A stretch of DNA of 64,000 bases from Cribrihabitans_A neustonicus (GTDB lineage: Bacteria > Pseudomonadota > Alphaproteobacteria > Rhodobacterales > Rhodobacteraceae), in assembly GCF_048820895.1 (NCBI RefSeq), contig NZ_JBMERQ010000005.1:165207-229206 (forward strand). The letters are read 5' to 3'. The translations under genes and the position numbers were made by a program. The notes under the pieces were generated by a model, which saw only the letters and a program-made list of their open reading frames with translations, was not told the DNA's origin and made no database searches. The stretch's first letter is position 1; the number at the start of each line of letters is the position of its first letter. Shown in pieces: positions 33,392 to 42,354 of this stretch.

Positions 33392-34471
33392 ATGCTGAAA
33401 CATCTCACTGCCCTTGCCGCGCTGCTGGGCGGCACTCTGCCTGCCGCCGCAGGCGACCAGCTTGTCACCGTGGCGCGGCCCGCAAACCTCTATGTCTTCG
33501 ATGCCGAAAGCCGCAGCCTGAAAACCGATTGCAGCCTTGAGGCTAACGCGACCCCCGGCGTCATCGCCATGTCACCCGACAATTCCATCGCCTATGTGCT
33601 GCTGAACCACTGGGAGGACGTGGTGGGCGTCGAGCTTGCCACCTGCAATACGGTGTTCCGCGCCCGCCAGTCCGAAGGCAGCGTCAGCCGCCGCTCGATC
33701 GCGTCGCTTGCAGTCTCCAAGGACGGTACGCGGCTTTATACCGTGCGCAACCCGGTTGAAAAGCAGGTGGACCGGTACAAGGTGATGGAGCCGGAATTCG
33801 CAGTCTTTGACACTGCTGCCGGGCTGGAGGCCGAGCCGCTGGAGGTGCACCCCGCGCCGCGCCGCGCCACTCTGCTGGCGACGGACCGGGCCGGGCAGGT
33901 CTATATCGCCGGGCACGATGTCTACCGGATGGACCCCGAAACCGGAGAGACCGGCGTTGCCATTGCCAATGCCACATGGGACCGGCCCGCATACAGTCCG
34001 CCCGATGTGCTCGCCTTCTGGCCTACCGGCTCCCAGAACGACGAGTTCATGCTGCTCTACACCGCGGCCAAATTCACCGACGAGAGCCAGCAGGAGCTTG
34101 CGGATTTCGTCTGGGGCTACCAGTCTGTCGACCTCACCACCGGGGAAACCGTGATCGAGGATTTCGCCTCCTTCGAGGTCCTGATGTTCTCGGGCGTGCG
34201 CTCGGCGGCGGAGCCGAAGTATCTCTATGGGGTCTACACCCAGCTCTCCAAGCACGATCTGGAGGCCGGTGAGCTGGTGAAGCGCGTGGACCTGCCGCAC
34301 ACCTACTACGTGATCAACGTTTCCACCGACGGCAAAGAGATCTACGTCGGCGGGACCAATGACGACATCGGCGTTTACGACAGCGAAAGTCTGGAGCGGA
34401 TCGGCGAGATGCGCATTCCGTCCGGCGGGGACATGTCGGTTTCCACCTTGCAAGTGATCCCGGGCGGATGA
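33392..34471 (+). CDS. qhpB: Quinohemoprotein amine dehydrogenase beta subunit
   Basis: The beta subunit is a seven-bladed propeller that contributes to the active-site cavity around the QhpC quinone. The 359-residue precursor has a Sec signal (MLKHLTALAALLGGTLPAAAG), then repeated blade-like segments such as VTVARPANLYVFDAESRSL, AMSPDNSIAYVLL, ASLAVSKDGTRLYTVRN and INVSTDGKEIYVGG. Length and position match other qhp operons. GGAGCG precedes the ATG, and the stop overlaps qhpF (ATGA). Confidence 0.93.
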   Translation: MLKHLTALAALLGGTLPAAAGDQLVTVARPANLYVFDAESRSLKTDCSLEANATPGVIAMSPDNSIAYVLLNHWEDVVGVELATCNTVFRARQSEGSVSRRSIASLAVSKDGTRLYTVRNPVEKQVDRYKVMEPEFAVFDTAAGLEAEPLEVHPAPRRATLLATDRAGQVYIAGHDVYRMDPETGETGVAIANATWDRPAYSPPDVLAFWPTGSQNDEFMLLYTAAKFTDESQQELADFVWGYQSVDLTTGETVIEDFASFEVLMFSGVRSAAEPKYLYGVYTQLSKHDLEAGELVKRVDLPHTYYVINVSTDGKEIYVGGTNDDIGVYDSESLERIGEMRIPSGGDMSVSTLQVIPGG

Positions 34472-36174
34472 GCGTGGGCGCCAGCCACAGCAGTGCCGCT
34501 CGGGAGCGCGGGGCACGGCGGGCCCGTCCGAAGTTTCCCGGTCTGGCGGCGCTGCTGTTCGGGCCGGGGGCGACGGGCTGGCTGCTGCCGTTGCTCAGAC
34601 CGTTTCACCAGAGACTGGCGCTGCTGTTTGCGCTCAGCTTCGCCGCCGCCGCCCTGGCGCTGCTGCCGCCCTACGTGAGCAAGCTGGTGATCGACGAAGG
34701 GCTGGTGGGGCGCGATTCCGCCGCGCTGATCCGCTGGACTTTGGTGCTGTTTGCACTGGGGCTCGCGGTTGCGGGAATGTCGGCGCTGAGCAACATTCTC
34801 CACATGCGGGCCTCGGTCCGGATGCTGGCCTGCCTTCGCCAAAGCTTGCTGGAACGCCTGATGCAGAAACCGCCTGCCTGGCTCGCCCGCCACCGCGCCG
34901 GCGAATTGCTGACCCGGCTCGATGGCGACAGCGGCGAAGTGCAGAAGTTTGCCTTCAACGCGCTTCTGGGGGGCACTTCGGCTCTGGTGCGGCTTGCGGG
35001 CGGCAGCATTATGCTGATGGTGCTGAACTGGAAACTCGGGCTGCTGACCGCGCTTCTCGCGCCGGCGGAACTGTTGTTCCTGATCTGGGCCCGGCCCCGT
35101 ACCGGGCGTTTTGCCCGTGCCGCGCGCGAGGCGCAGGGGCGCTATACCGCGGGTTTGTCGGAGAGCCTCGGCGGCGCCGCGGCGCTGCAAACCGCCGGCG
35201 GCACCCCTTGGGCCGAAGCGCGCAACCTGGCGGAGCACGGCCAGCTCAACCGCCGCCTCGTGGCGCAGTACCAATGGGGCGAGTTCACCCGCTCGGTGCC
35301 GATGGTGATTGCCGCGCTGGTGCGGGCGGGAATTTTCCTTGCAGGCGGGCTGTTGGTGGTCCAGGGCAGCTGGCCCCTGGGCTCGCTGATCGCCTTCCTT
35401 GCCTACATGGGGCTGATGATCGGGCCCATGCAGTCGCTTTTGGGGCTGTGGCATGCGCAGGCCCGGGTGCGGGTGGCGCTGGGGCGGCTTGACGCGGTGA
35501 TGGACCCCGGGCCGGCCCGTGCCGCCACGCCTCTGCGCGCGCTGCAAGGCACTGGCATTGTCCTGGAGGATCTGGTCGTAGGCCGCGGCAAGCAGCCGCC
35601 GCTGAAGCCTCTGAGCCTGGATGTCCCGCCCGGCTGCAAGCTGGCTTTCACAGGTCCAAGCGGCATCGGCAAGTCCCGCCTTCTTTCAGTGATTTCGGGG
35701 CGGGCTCCGCCGCTCGCGGGCCGGGTGTGCCATGGCGGCGCTTTGCGCATCGCCTTCGCTGGCCAGCGCCCTTTCACGGTCGCGGCCAGCCTGCGCGAGA
35801 ACCTGTTTCTGCACGCTTCGTTCTGGGCGGCCCCCGGAGCTGAAACCAAGGTTTGGGCCTTGCTGGAGGTGCTGGGGCTGGCGGCGCGGTTCCGCGCCGC
35901 GGAGGGGCTGGACACTGTCCTTGGCGAAGGCGGCATCAGCCTCTCCGGCGGCGAGCGGCAGCGGCTGTGCCTGGCCCGGCTTCTGCTGCGGCCGTTCGAT
36001 GTACTGATTCTGGATGAGGCGCTGTCCGAAGTGGACACAAAGACTACTGCGCGGATCATCTCCCACATTGATGCTCAATTCCCGCAGGCAACACGGATTA
36101 TCACTGCGCACGGTCAAGCCGGGGCTTACGGCCGATTCGACAGGACCCTCGATCTTTCAGAGCAGGTGCCATGA
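34468..36174 (+). CDS. qhpF: QhpF, ABC transporter exporting the crosslinked QhpC peptide
   Basis: This 568-residue half-transporter has an N-terminal membrane domain with about six helices (residues 40-330) and a C-terminal ATPase domain: Walker A GPSGIGKS at 396-403, signature LSGGE at 492-496 and Walker B VLILDEA at 512-518. In the qhp system it is needed to move the modified QhpC to the periplasm. It overlaps qhpB and qhpE by 4 bases each. Confidence 0.91.
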   Translation: MSVGASHSSAARERGARRARPKFPGLAALLFGPGATGWLLPLLRPFHQRLALLFALSFAAAALALLPPYVSKLVIDEGLVGRDSAALIRWTLVLFALGLAVAGMSALSNILHMRASVRMLACLRQSLLERLMQKPPAWLARHRAGELLTRLDGDSGEVQKFAFNALLGGTSALVRLAGGSIMLMVLNWKLGLLTALLAPAELLFLIWARPRTGRFARAAREAQGRYTAGLSESLGGAAALQTAGGTPWAEARNLAEHGQLNRRLVAQYQWGEFTRSVPMVIAALVRAGIFLAGGLLVVQGSWPLGSLIAFLAYMGLMIGPMQSLLGLWHAQARVRVALGRLDAVMDPGPARAATPLRALQGTGIVLEDLVVGRGKQPPLKPLSLDVPPGCKLAFTGPSGIGKSRLLSVISGRAPPLAGRVCHGGALRIAFAGQRPFTVAASLRENLFLHASFWAAPGAETKVWALLEVLGLAARFRAAEGLDTVLGEGGISLSGGERQRLCLARLLLRPFDVLILDEALSEVDTKTTARIISHIDAQFPQATRIITAHGQAGAYGRFDRTLDLSEQVP

Positions 36175-36800
36175 AGGCCCGCCCGCTGGTCGCCCTCATC
36201 GACGGCCCGCTGGCGGGCGCGCAGCAGGAACTGCATTGCGCACTGCACCCCCTGGCTGCCGGAAGCCCGGCCGCCCGCCACGCCGCGGTGATGGCCGCCT
36301 GCATCCGTGCGGCAGCGCCGGAGGCCTGTTTCATCAGCCACGCGATCTTCCCCGGCCGCCTCTCCACAACCGCCGCCAGCGCCGCGGCGGCGCTGAGCGC
36401 GGCGGCAAAAGGCGGCGCGGTTATCGTTCATTGCTCCTTCGGACTGACTGGCAGGGACCCGGCGCTGACGGACGCTGTGGCGGAGCTGATGGCGGCAGGG
36501 AAGCGAATAGTGGCCTCGGCCCCCGCGCAGGGCCGCCCGGTTTATCCCGCGGCCTTCCCCGGTGTCTATTCAGTGCAGGGGGATGCACGGTGCGGGCTGG
36601 AGGAATGGTCGCTCCTGAAACTCCCCGGCGCGCACTATGGAGCCTGCCCGCGGGATGCCGCATCCGGGCTGGCCGGCGCGAGCGTCGCGGCAGCGCATTT
36701 TACAGGCCTTCTGATGCGCGAGCTGGCAGCCGGACGCGGCCCGGAGATGGCAGGCGCTGCCTTTCGCGGGCGCGAGCGGCGCAGCGGTGCCGGAAGGTGA
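36171..36800 (+). CDS. qhpE: QhpE, atypical subtilisin-like protease removing the QhpC leader
   Basis: This 209-residue protein is a compact S8-family protease without signal or propeptide. A triad can be placed at D11 (VALIDGP), H37 (AARHAAV) and S170 (LAGASVAAAH, matching the GTSMA-P-H motif). The usual oxyanion-hole Asn appears to be replaced: the corresponding segment reads ASAPAQG instead of AAGN. Despite its small size it is the expected leader peptidase of QhpC and acts in the cytoplasm. It is the last gene of the operon and overlaps qhpF by ATGA. Confidence 0.87.
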   Translation: MKARPLVALIDGPLAGAQQELHCALHPLAAGSPAARHAAVMAACIRAAAPEACFISHAIFPGRLSTTAASAAAALSAAAKGGAVIVHCSFGLTGRDPALTDAVAELMAAGKRIVASAPAQGRPVYPAAFPGVYSVQGDARCGLEEWSLLKLPGAHYGACPRDAASGLAGASVAAAHFTGLLMRELAAGRGPEMAGAAFRGRERRSGAGR

Positions 36801-37159
36801 GTACGCGCCCGCATCGCCGCGCGGCCTGAGCGCTGCGAAACCAGCCCGGAATGGCAGAGCCGCCAGTGGAACCGGAGCGGATGTTTCAGGGTTGAATATT
36901 TTAATCTTGAAATAAAATCCGTTTTGCGGCCTACTTCCCTGAGGGAGGCCGTCACACAACGGCAAGAGGGACGAACCAAGGCAGCGCCGCACGCCACGCG
37001 AGGGCCTGGGCGGGAGGCCGTTTGCGCAGGCCGACGGGACCACCCGCGCGAAGGCATCACGCCGGGGCTGGCGCTGCCGCCGGTTGTCGGAAATAGTACC
37101 GCTATGGGATCCGCGGCCAACGCGGACCCGAAGACGAACAGTTCAGGGAGACGGTAAAA
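36801..37159. other. Noncoding region upstream of the LivK-type operon
   Basis: The 359 bases after qhpE hold no supported gene. An AT-rich island at 36891-36918 contains TTGAAT (36892-36897) and TAAAAT (36913-36918) only 15 bases apart, a possible but short-spaced promoter for the transporter operon. The sequence GGGAGACGG at 37146-37154 serves as ribosome site for the next gene. No clear terminator for qhp was found. Confidence 0.5.
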
Positions 37160-38296
37160 ATGAAGAACTTCAGGACAATGGCGCTTGCTGCCGGAATGGC
37201 GGCGCTGGCAGGCGCCGGCGCGGCGGAGACCAAGATCGGTATGATCACCACCCTGTCCGGCGGTGGCGCCGGGCTGGGTGTGGATGTGCGGGACGGGTTC
37301 CTTCTGGCGATGGAACAGGACGGCCGCGAGGGCATCGAGCTGGTGATCGAGGATGACCAGCGCAAGCCGGAAACCGCGGTGCAGCTCGCAGACCGGATGA
37401 TTCAGTCGGAAAAAGTCGACATCATGACCGGTATCATCTGGTCGAACCTGGCGATGGCCGTGGTGCCTGCCGCCACCGCGCAGGGCGTGTTTTACCTGTC
37501 GCCCAACGCAGGCCCCTCGGCGCTGGCCGGTGCGCGCTGCCACCCGAACTACTTCAACGTTGCCTGGCAGAACGACAACCTGCACGAGGCCGCGGGCGCC
37601 TACGCCAATGACGCGGGCCTGAAGAACAGCTTCATCCTGGCGCCGAACTACCCGGCCGGGAAGGACGCGCTCACCGGCTACAAGCGGATGTACGAGGGCG
37701 AGCTGGCGGGCGAGGTCTACACCAAGCTGGGCCAAACCGACTACGCCGCGGAAATCGCACAGATCCGCGCGTCGGGCGCCGACTCGGTCTACTTCTTCCT
37801 GCCTGGCGGCATGGGGATTTCCTTCCTCAAGCAATATGCCGACAGCGGCGTCGGCCTGCCGGTAGTGGGTCCGGCCTTCAGCTTTGACCAGGGCATCCTG
37901 CAGGCGGTGGGTGAGGCCGCGCTGGGGGTGAAAAACACCTCCCAGTGGAGCAAGGACATCGACAATGAGGCCAACGCCGCCTTTGTCAAATCCTTCCAGG
38001 AGAAGTACGGCCGCCTGCCGTCGCTCTACGCGAGCCAGGGCTTTGACACCGCAAACCTGATCCTCAGCGCGCTCGACAAGGCGGACCCGTCCGATGCGGA
38101 TGCATTCCGCGCGGCGCTGAAGGCTGCGGAGTTCGACTCGGTCCGCGGCGATTTCAAGTTCGGCAACAACCACCACCCGATCCAGGACATTTATGTCCGC
38201 GAGGTGATCAAGGAGGGCGACGTCTATACCAACAAGATCATCGCCACCGGGCTTGAAGACCACGCCGACGCCTACGCGGCCGAGTGCAAGATGTAA
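37160..38296 (+). CDS. ABC transporter substrate-binding protein (branched-chain amino acid/HAAT family)
   Basis: This is a periplasmic binding protein of the LivJ/LivK class. The 378-residue precursor has a Sec signal (about residues 1-22, ending GAGAAE), then KIGMITTLSGGGAGLG, DDQRKPETAVQLADRMI and the two-lobe fold typical of the family. It leads an operon with two permeases and two ATPases, making a complete five-gene uptake system. The family takes branched-chain or other amino acids, amides, urea or aromatic acids; the sequence does not tell which. Confidence 0.9.
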   Translation: MKNFRTMALAAGMAALAGAGAAETKIGMITTLSGGGAGLGVDVRDGFLLAMEQDGREGIELVIEDDQRKPETAVQLADRMIQSEKVDIMTGIIWSNLAMAVVPAATAQGVFYLSPNAGPSALAGARCHPNYFNVAWQNDNLHEAAGAYANDAGLKNSFILAPNYPAGKDALTGYKRMYEGELAGEVYTKLGQTDYAAEIAQIRASGADSVYFFLPGGMGISFLKQYADSGVGLPVVGPAFSFDQGILQAVGEAALGVKNTSQWSKDIDNEANAAFVKSFQEKYGRLPSLYASQGFDTANLILSALDKADPSDADAFRAALKAAEFDSVRGDFKFGNNHHPIQDIYVREVIKEGDVYTNKIIATGLEDHADAYAAECKM

Positions 38297-38308
38297 CCTG
38301 ACCTGACC

Positions 38309-38343
38309 GGCAGGGCCGCCCCGCCTGCGGCCGCGGCCCTGCC
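38309..38343 (+). repeat. Strong intercistronic hairpin after the binding-protein gene
   Basis: GGCAGGGCCGC (38309-38319) pairs perfectly with GCGGCCCTGCC (38333-38343) around a 13-base loop. There is no T-run. It lies between the binding-protein gene and the first permease, where such hairpins often protect the upstream mRNA so the binding protein is made in excess. Confidence 0.65.
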
Positions 38344-38359
38344 TGCACGGAACCTTCCC

Positions 38360-39280
38360 ATGTCCATAATTCTCATACTGGAGCAGATCCTGAACGGTCT
38401 GCAATTCGGGGTCATGCTGTTCCTCATGGCCGCGGGTCTGACCCTCGTGTTCGGGGTGATGGGGCTGATCAACCTGGCGCATGGCGCGCTGTATATGGTG
38501 GGCGCCTTCGCTGCGGCACTGGTGGCGGGGCTGACCGGCTCGTTCCTGCTGGCGCTTGTGGCGAGCCTTGCCGCGGCGGCCGCGGCGGGCGCGCTGGTGG
38601 AGCTTGTGGTGATCCGCAGGCTGTACGCCCGCGACCACCTTGACCAGGTTCTGGCGACCTTTGCGCTGATCCTGATTTTCTCCGAGGGCACCCGCTGGAT
38701 CTTCGGCTCCTTCCCGCTGTTCCTGGATGTGCCGGACTACCTGTCGGGACCGGTGACCCTGCCGGGCGGCATCGCCTATCCGCTTTACCGGCTGGCGATC
38801 ATCGGCATCGGGCTGGTGGTGGCGGCGGGGCTGTTCTGGCTGATCGCGCGCACCCGCATCGGCATCCAGATCCGCGCGGGCGAAGCCGACCGTGAGATGA
38901 TTGCCGCGCTCGGCGTCGATATCTCCAAGCTTTACACTCTGGTCTTTGCGCTTGGCGCAGCACTTGCGGGACTCGCGGGCGCGCTGGTGGGCGCGATCCA
39001 GTCGGTGCAGGTGGGCATGGGCGAGCCGGTGCTGATCCTTGCCTTCGTGGTGATCGTGATCGGCGGCATCGGCTCGATCAAGGGCGCCTTGGCGGGCGCG
39101 CTGCTGGTCGGCCTCACCGACACGCTGGGCAAGGTGTTCCTGCCGCAGTTCTTCGGCCTGTTCATGGAACCTGCGAGCGCGACCTCGGTCGGCGCGTCGC
39201 TGGCGTCGATGCTGATCTACATCCTGATGGCGGCGGTTTTGCTGGTGCGGCCCTCGGGGCTTTACGGGGGGGCTGCATAA
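38360..39280 (+). CDS. livH: LivH-type ABC transporter permease
   Basis: This 306-residue inner-membrane permease of the LivH family has about eight hydrophobic helices. Signatures include LNGLQFGVMLFLMAAGLTLVFG at the N-terminus, GLINLAHGALYM, and the ATPase-contact segment GEADREMIAALGVDISKLY near 175. It pairs with the LivM-type permease that starts 1 base after its stop. Substrate as for the binding protein, unknown. Confidence 0.92.
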   Translation: MSIILILEQILNGLQFGVMLFLMAAGLTLVFGVMGLINLAHGALYMVGAFAAALVAGLTGSFLLALVASLAAAAAAGALVELVVIRRLYARDHLDQVLATFALILIFSEGTRWIFGSFPLFLDVPDYLSGPVTLPGGIAYPLYRLAIIGIGLVVAAGLFWLIARTRIGIQIRAGEADREMIAALGVDISKLYTLVFALGAALAGLAGALVGAIQSVQVGMGEPVLILAFVVIVIGGIGSIKGALAGALLVGLTDTLGKVFLPQFFGLFMEPASATSVGASLASMLIYILMAAVLLVRPSGLYGGAA

Positions 39281-39281
39281 G

Positions 39282-40265
39282 ATGGGCCGCGAACGGATTT
39301 TCAATGCTGCGCTGGCGCTTGGCCTCCTGGCGGTGCCGCTCTTGGCCTGGATGGCGGAGGAGCCCTTCATCATCACTCTGGCCACCAAGGTGGCGATCCT
39401 GGCGTTGGCGGGCGTCGGGCTCAACATCGCGCTGGGGCTTGGCGGGCTGATCAGCCTGGGCCATGCCGCCTTCTTCGGGATCGGCGGCTATGCAATGGGC
39501 ATTCTGGCCGCCCATGCGCAGAACTACGAGCCATTGATGCAGTGGCCGTTCCTGTTCGAGGGCACCAACCAGATGCCGGTGATCTGGCTGGTCGCCACCG
39601 TGGCGAGCGCGCTGGCGGCGCTGGTGATCGGGGCGCTGTCCCTGCGCACCTCGGGTGTCTATTTCATCATGATCACCCTCGCCTTCGGGCAGATGCTTTA
39701 CTATTTCGCGATCAGCTGGTCGCAATACGGCGGCGAGGACGGGTTGTCGATTTGGGTCCGGAATGAGTTTCCCGGCCTGAACACGCTGGACCCAATCCAG
39801 TTTTTCGGCATCGCCTATGTGATCCTGTGTCTTGCGTTGTGGTTTGCCGCACGGCTGGCCCGCTCACCTTTCGGACTGGCGCTCACCGCCGCGCGGCAGA
39901 GCGAGCAGCGGGTGATGACCGTGGGGCTCACGCCCTTCCACCTGCGGCTGACCGCCTTCGTGATCTCGGGCGCGATGACCGGGCTGGCCGGCGCGCTTTT
40001 TGCCGATCTGAACCGCTTTGTCAGCCCCACCATGCTCAGCTGGCACACCAGCGGTGAGATCATGATCTTCGTGATCCTCGGCGGTGTCGGCCGGCTTTAT
40101 GGTCCGGTGGCGGGGGCGGCGCTCTACATCCTGCTGGAGCACATGCTGGGCGGCATCAGCGACTACTGGCAGATCTTCCTGGGCCTGCTGCTACTTTTGA
40201 TCGTGCTCTTTGCCCGCGGCGGGCTGATCGGCGCCCTCGCCGGGCGGGAGGTGGCGCATGACTGA
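39282..40265 (+). CDS. livM: LivM-type ABC transporter permease
   Basis: This 327-residue permease has about nine helices and LivM signatures: LNIALGLGGLISLGHAAFFGIGGYA near 48, LRTSGVYFIMITLAFGQMLY near 127, and the ATPase-contact loop TAARQSEQRVMTVGLTPFHLRL near 205. It overlaps the following ATPase gene by 8 bases. Confidence 0.92.
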   Translation: MGRERIFNAALALGLLAVPLLAWMAEEPFIITLATKVAILALAGVGLNIALGLGGLISLGHAAFFGIGGYAMGILAAHAQNYEPLMQWPFLFEGTNQMPVIWLVATVASALAALVIGALSLRTSGVYFIMITLAFGQMLYYFAISWSQYGGEDGLSIWVRNEFPGLNTLDPIQFFGIAYVILCLALWFAARLARSPFGLALTAARQSEQRVMTVGLTPFHLRLTAFVISGAMTGLAGALFADLNRFVSPTMLSWHTSGEIMIFVILGGVGRLYGPVAGAALYILLEHMLGGISDYWQIFLGLLLLLIVLFARGGLIGALAGREVAHD

Positions 40266-41013
40266 TCCTGTCCTGAAGGTCGAGAAGCTGAACAAGAGCT
40301 TCGGCGCGCTCACTGCAAGCAAGGACGTATCGCTCGATCTGCGCCCCGGGGAGATCCACGCGCTGATCGGGCCCAATGGCGCGGGCAAGTCGACGCTGAT
40401 TGCGCAGATCGCCGGCGGCCTCAGCCCCGACAGCGGCCGGATCGAAGTGCTGGGCCGGGACGTCACCCCGCTCGACACCGTGGCGCGGGCGCGGCTGGGG
40501 CTGGGGCGGACGTTCCAGATCTCCGCGCTGGCGATGGAGTTCACGGTGCTGCAGAACGCGGTGCTGGGGGCGCTTGGCGCCAGCGGCCGGGCCTTCCGCC
40601 TGTTCAAGAACGTGATGAAAGACGAGGCACTGGTGGCCCCGGCCCGCGAAGCTTTGGAGCGGGTCGGGCTGGCCGATGAAGCCAGCTGCCGCACCGCCGA
40701 CCTGTCGCACGGCCAGCGCCGCCAGCTTGAGGTCGCGGTGGCGCTGACGCTCAAGCCCAAGCTGTTCCTGATGGACGAGCCGATGGCGGGCCTCGGCGCC
40801 AGCGGGTCGAAGGCGCTCACGGGCTTCCTTGACGGGCTGCGCCACGAGGCGCCGATCCTGTTGGTCGAACACGACATGGACGCGGTCTTCGCGCTGGCCG
40901 ACCGCATCAGCGTGCTGGTCTACGGCGAGATCATCGCCACCGGCACCGCCGATGAAATCCGCGGCCATGCCGAGGTGCGCCGCGCCTATCTGGGAGAGGA
41001 GGACGCCGCATGA
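40258..41013 (+). CDS. livG: LivG-type ABC transporter ATPase
   Basis: This 251-residue ATPase has Walker A GPNGAGKST near 41, the family GLGRTFQISALA segment near 84, a signature region LSHGQRRQLEVA near 145 and Walker B LFLMDEPMAGL near 167. The signature reads LSHGQ rather than LSGGQ, which is common in this family. It overlaps livM and livF, so the operon is translationally coupled throughout. Confidence 0.93.
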   Translation: MTDPVLKVEKLNKSFGALTASKDVSLDLRPGEIHALIGPNGAGKSTLIAQIAGGLSPDSGRIEVLGRDVTPLDTVARARLGLGRTFQISALAMEFTVLQNAVLGALGASGRAFRLFKNVMKDEALVAPAREALERVGLADEASCRTADLSHGQRRQLEVAVALTLKPKLFLMDEPMAGLGASGSKALTGFLDGLRHEAPILLVEHDMDAVFALADRISVLVYGEIIATGTADEIRGHAEVRRAYLGEEDAA

Positions 41014-41699
41014 GCCTGTTGTCCCTCACATCGGTCGAGGCCTCCTACGGCGCCTCGCAGGCCCTGTTCGGTGTCGATCTGAGCGTCGGCGAAGGCGAGG
41101 TCGTCGCGCTGATGGGGCGCAACGGCATGGGCAAGACCACCACCATCAAGACCATCTGCGGCATGCTGCCGGCCTCGGGCGGGGAGCTGCGGTTCGACGG
41201 GCAGAACCTGCGCGCGCTGCCCTCGCACCGGATCGCGCGGCTGGGGGTGGGGCTGGTGCCCGAAGGCCGCCGCTGCTTCCCGGCGCTGACGGTGGAGGAG
41301 AACCTGATCGCTGCCGCCCGCCCCGGCGAGTGGGATCTGGCCAAGGTGTCGCAGCTTTTCCCGCGGCTGGGCGAGCGCCGCAGCCAGCAGGCGCAGTCGC
41401 TCTCGGGCGGGGAGCAGCAGATGCTGGCGATCGGCCGCGCCCTGATGACCAATCCGCGCTTGCTGATCCTGGATGAGGCGACCGAAGGGCTGGCCCCGGT
41501 GGTGCGGCAGGAGATCTGGGCCGCTATTGGCCGGCTGAAGCGGGAAACCGGCCTCGCGATCCTGGTGGTCGACAAGACGCTCAAGGAACTTGCCGCCGTG
41601 GCCGACCGCGCGGTGATCCTCAACAAGGGCCAGAGTGTCTGGACTGGCGGCATTGATGCGCTGACTCCGGAGCTCACCGACCACTACCTCGGCGTATGA
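41010..41699 (+). CDS. livF: LivF-type ABC transporter ATPase
   Basis: The second ATPase of the transporter, 229 residues, with Walker A GRNGMGKTT near 37, VPEGRRCFPALTVEENL near 87, signature LSGGEQQML near 132 and Walker B LLILDEATEGLAP near 152. It is the last gene of the five-gene operon. A GC-rich hairpin follows at 41718. Confidence 0.93.
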   Translation: MSLLSLTSVEASYGASQALFGVDLSVGEGEVVALMGRNGMGKTTTIKTICGMLPASGGELRFDGQNLRALPSHRIARLGVGLVPEGRRCFPALTVEENLIAAARPGEWDLAKVSQLFPRLGERRSQQAQSLSGGEQQMLAIGRALMTNPRLLILDEATEGLAPVVRQEIWAAIGRLKRETGLAILVVDKTLKELAAVADRAVILNKGQSVWTGGIDALTPELTDHYLGV

Positions 41700-41717
41700 C
41701 CTGAGTGCCTGAGTCTT

Positions 41718-41740
41718 CCCCCGCGGTCCTGCCGCGGGGG
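41718..41740 (+). terminator. Terminator-like hairpin after livF
   Basis: CCCCCGCGG (41718-41726) pairs perfectly with CCGCGGGGG (41732-41740) around a 5-base loop, 18 bases after the livF stop. There is no T-run, so it may stabilise the 3' end or act with Rho rather than terminate by itself. Confidence 0.5.
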
Positions 41741-41829
41741 CGGCGGGGAGAGGAACTTTCGCGCATTGGCAGGCGTTTTGAACTCATAAACGGTTCAACA
41801 ATCCCCAGCCGGCCGCGCGGCGTTTCAGT

Positions 41830-42351
41830 ATGATTGATATCCTCGCCAAAGAAATCGCCTTTTCCTACGGCCTGCCTTGGCAGGCGGTGTTGCTCCGCCT
41901 CCTCGGGGCACTGCTGTTTACCGGCCTCATCGGCTTCGAGCGCGAGGTGGACCGCCGTCCGGCAGGCCTTAGAACCCATATGCTCACCGGCATGGCGTCG
42001 TGCGTCTACTGCTTGGTGATGCTGCATCTGCTGGAGGGCGTTTCCGAGCGCAGCGACCAGGTCCGCGCCGACCCGATCCGCGTGGTCGAGGCGGTGACCC
42101 AGGGCGTCGCCTTTCTCGCGGCCGGGCTTATCATCTACACCAAGGGGCAGGTGCGCGGCCTGACGACCGGCGCCAGCATGTGGCTTGCCGCAGCGATCGG
42201 ACTGGCCTGCGGGCTGGGTCTCTGGTTCCTCGCCACTACGACCACCGTGCTGGCCCTCGTGATCATCCGTGTCATCAAGCTAGGCGAGAAAGCCGCGGGC
42301 ACCTATACGCCGGGCCACGAAGCCGACGCCGAAGACAAGAGCGAAGGCTGA
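41830..42351 (+). CDS. MgtC/SapB-family membrane protein
   Basis: This 173-residue inner-membrane protein has four to five hydrophobic helices. The MgtC/SapB signature appears as LLFTGLIGFEREVDRRPAGLRTHMLTGMAS (residues about 28-57) and VTQGVAFLAAGLIIYTKGQVRGLTTGASMWLAAAIGLA (about 88-126). Members affect Mg2+ homeostasis and growth in acid or macrophages in some pathogens, but the biochemical activity is unclear. It lies 3 bases upstream of an ExoD-like gene and is likely co-transcribed with it. Confidence 0.88.
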   Translation: MIDILAKEIAFSYGLPWQAVLLRLLGALLFTGLIGFEREVDRRPAGLRTHMLTGMASCVYCLVMLHLLEGVSERSDQVRADPIRVVEAVTQGVAFLAAGLIIYTKGQVRGLTTGASMWLAAAIGLACGLGLWFLATTTTVLALVIIRVIKLGEKAAGTYTPGHEADAEDKSEG

Positions 42352-42354
42352 TCC

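Noticed and set aside
36635..39427. A 930-codon open frame on the minus strand, the longest in the window
   Set aside because: It lies antisense to qhpE and the LivK/LivH-type genes, is full of His/Arg/Gln low-complexity sequence and has no recognisable domain. It is a by-product of high GC codon bias.
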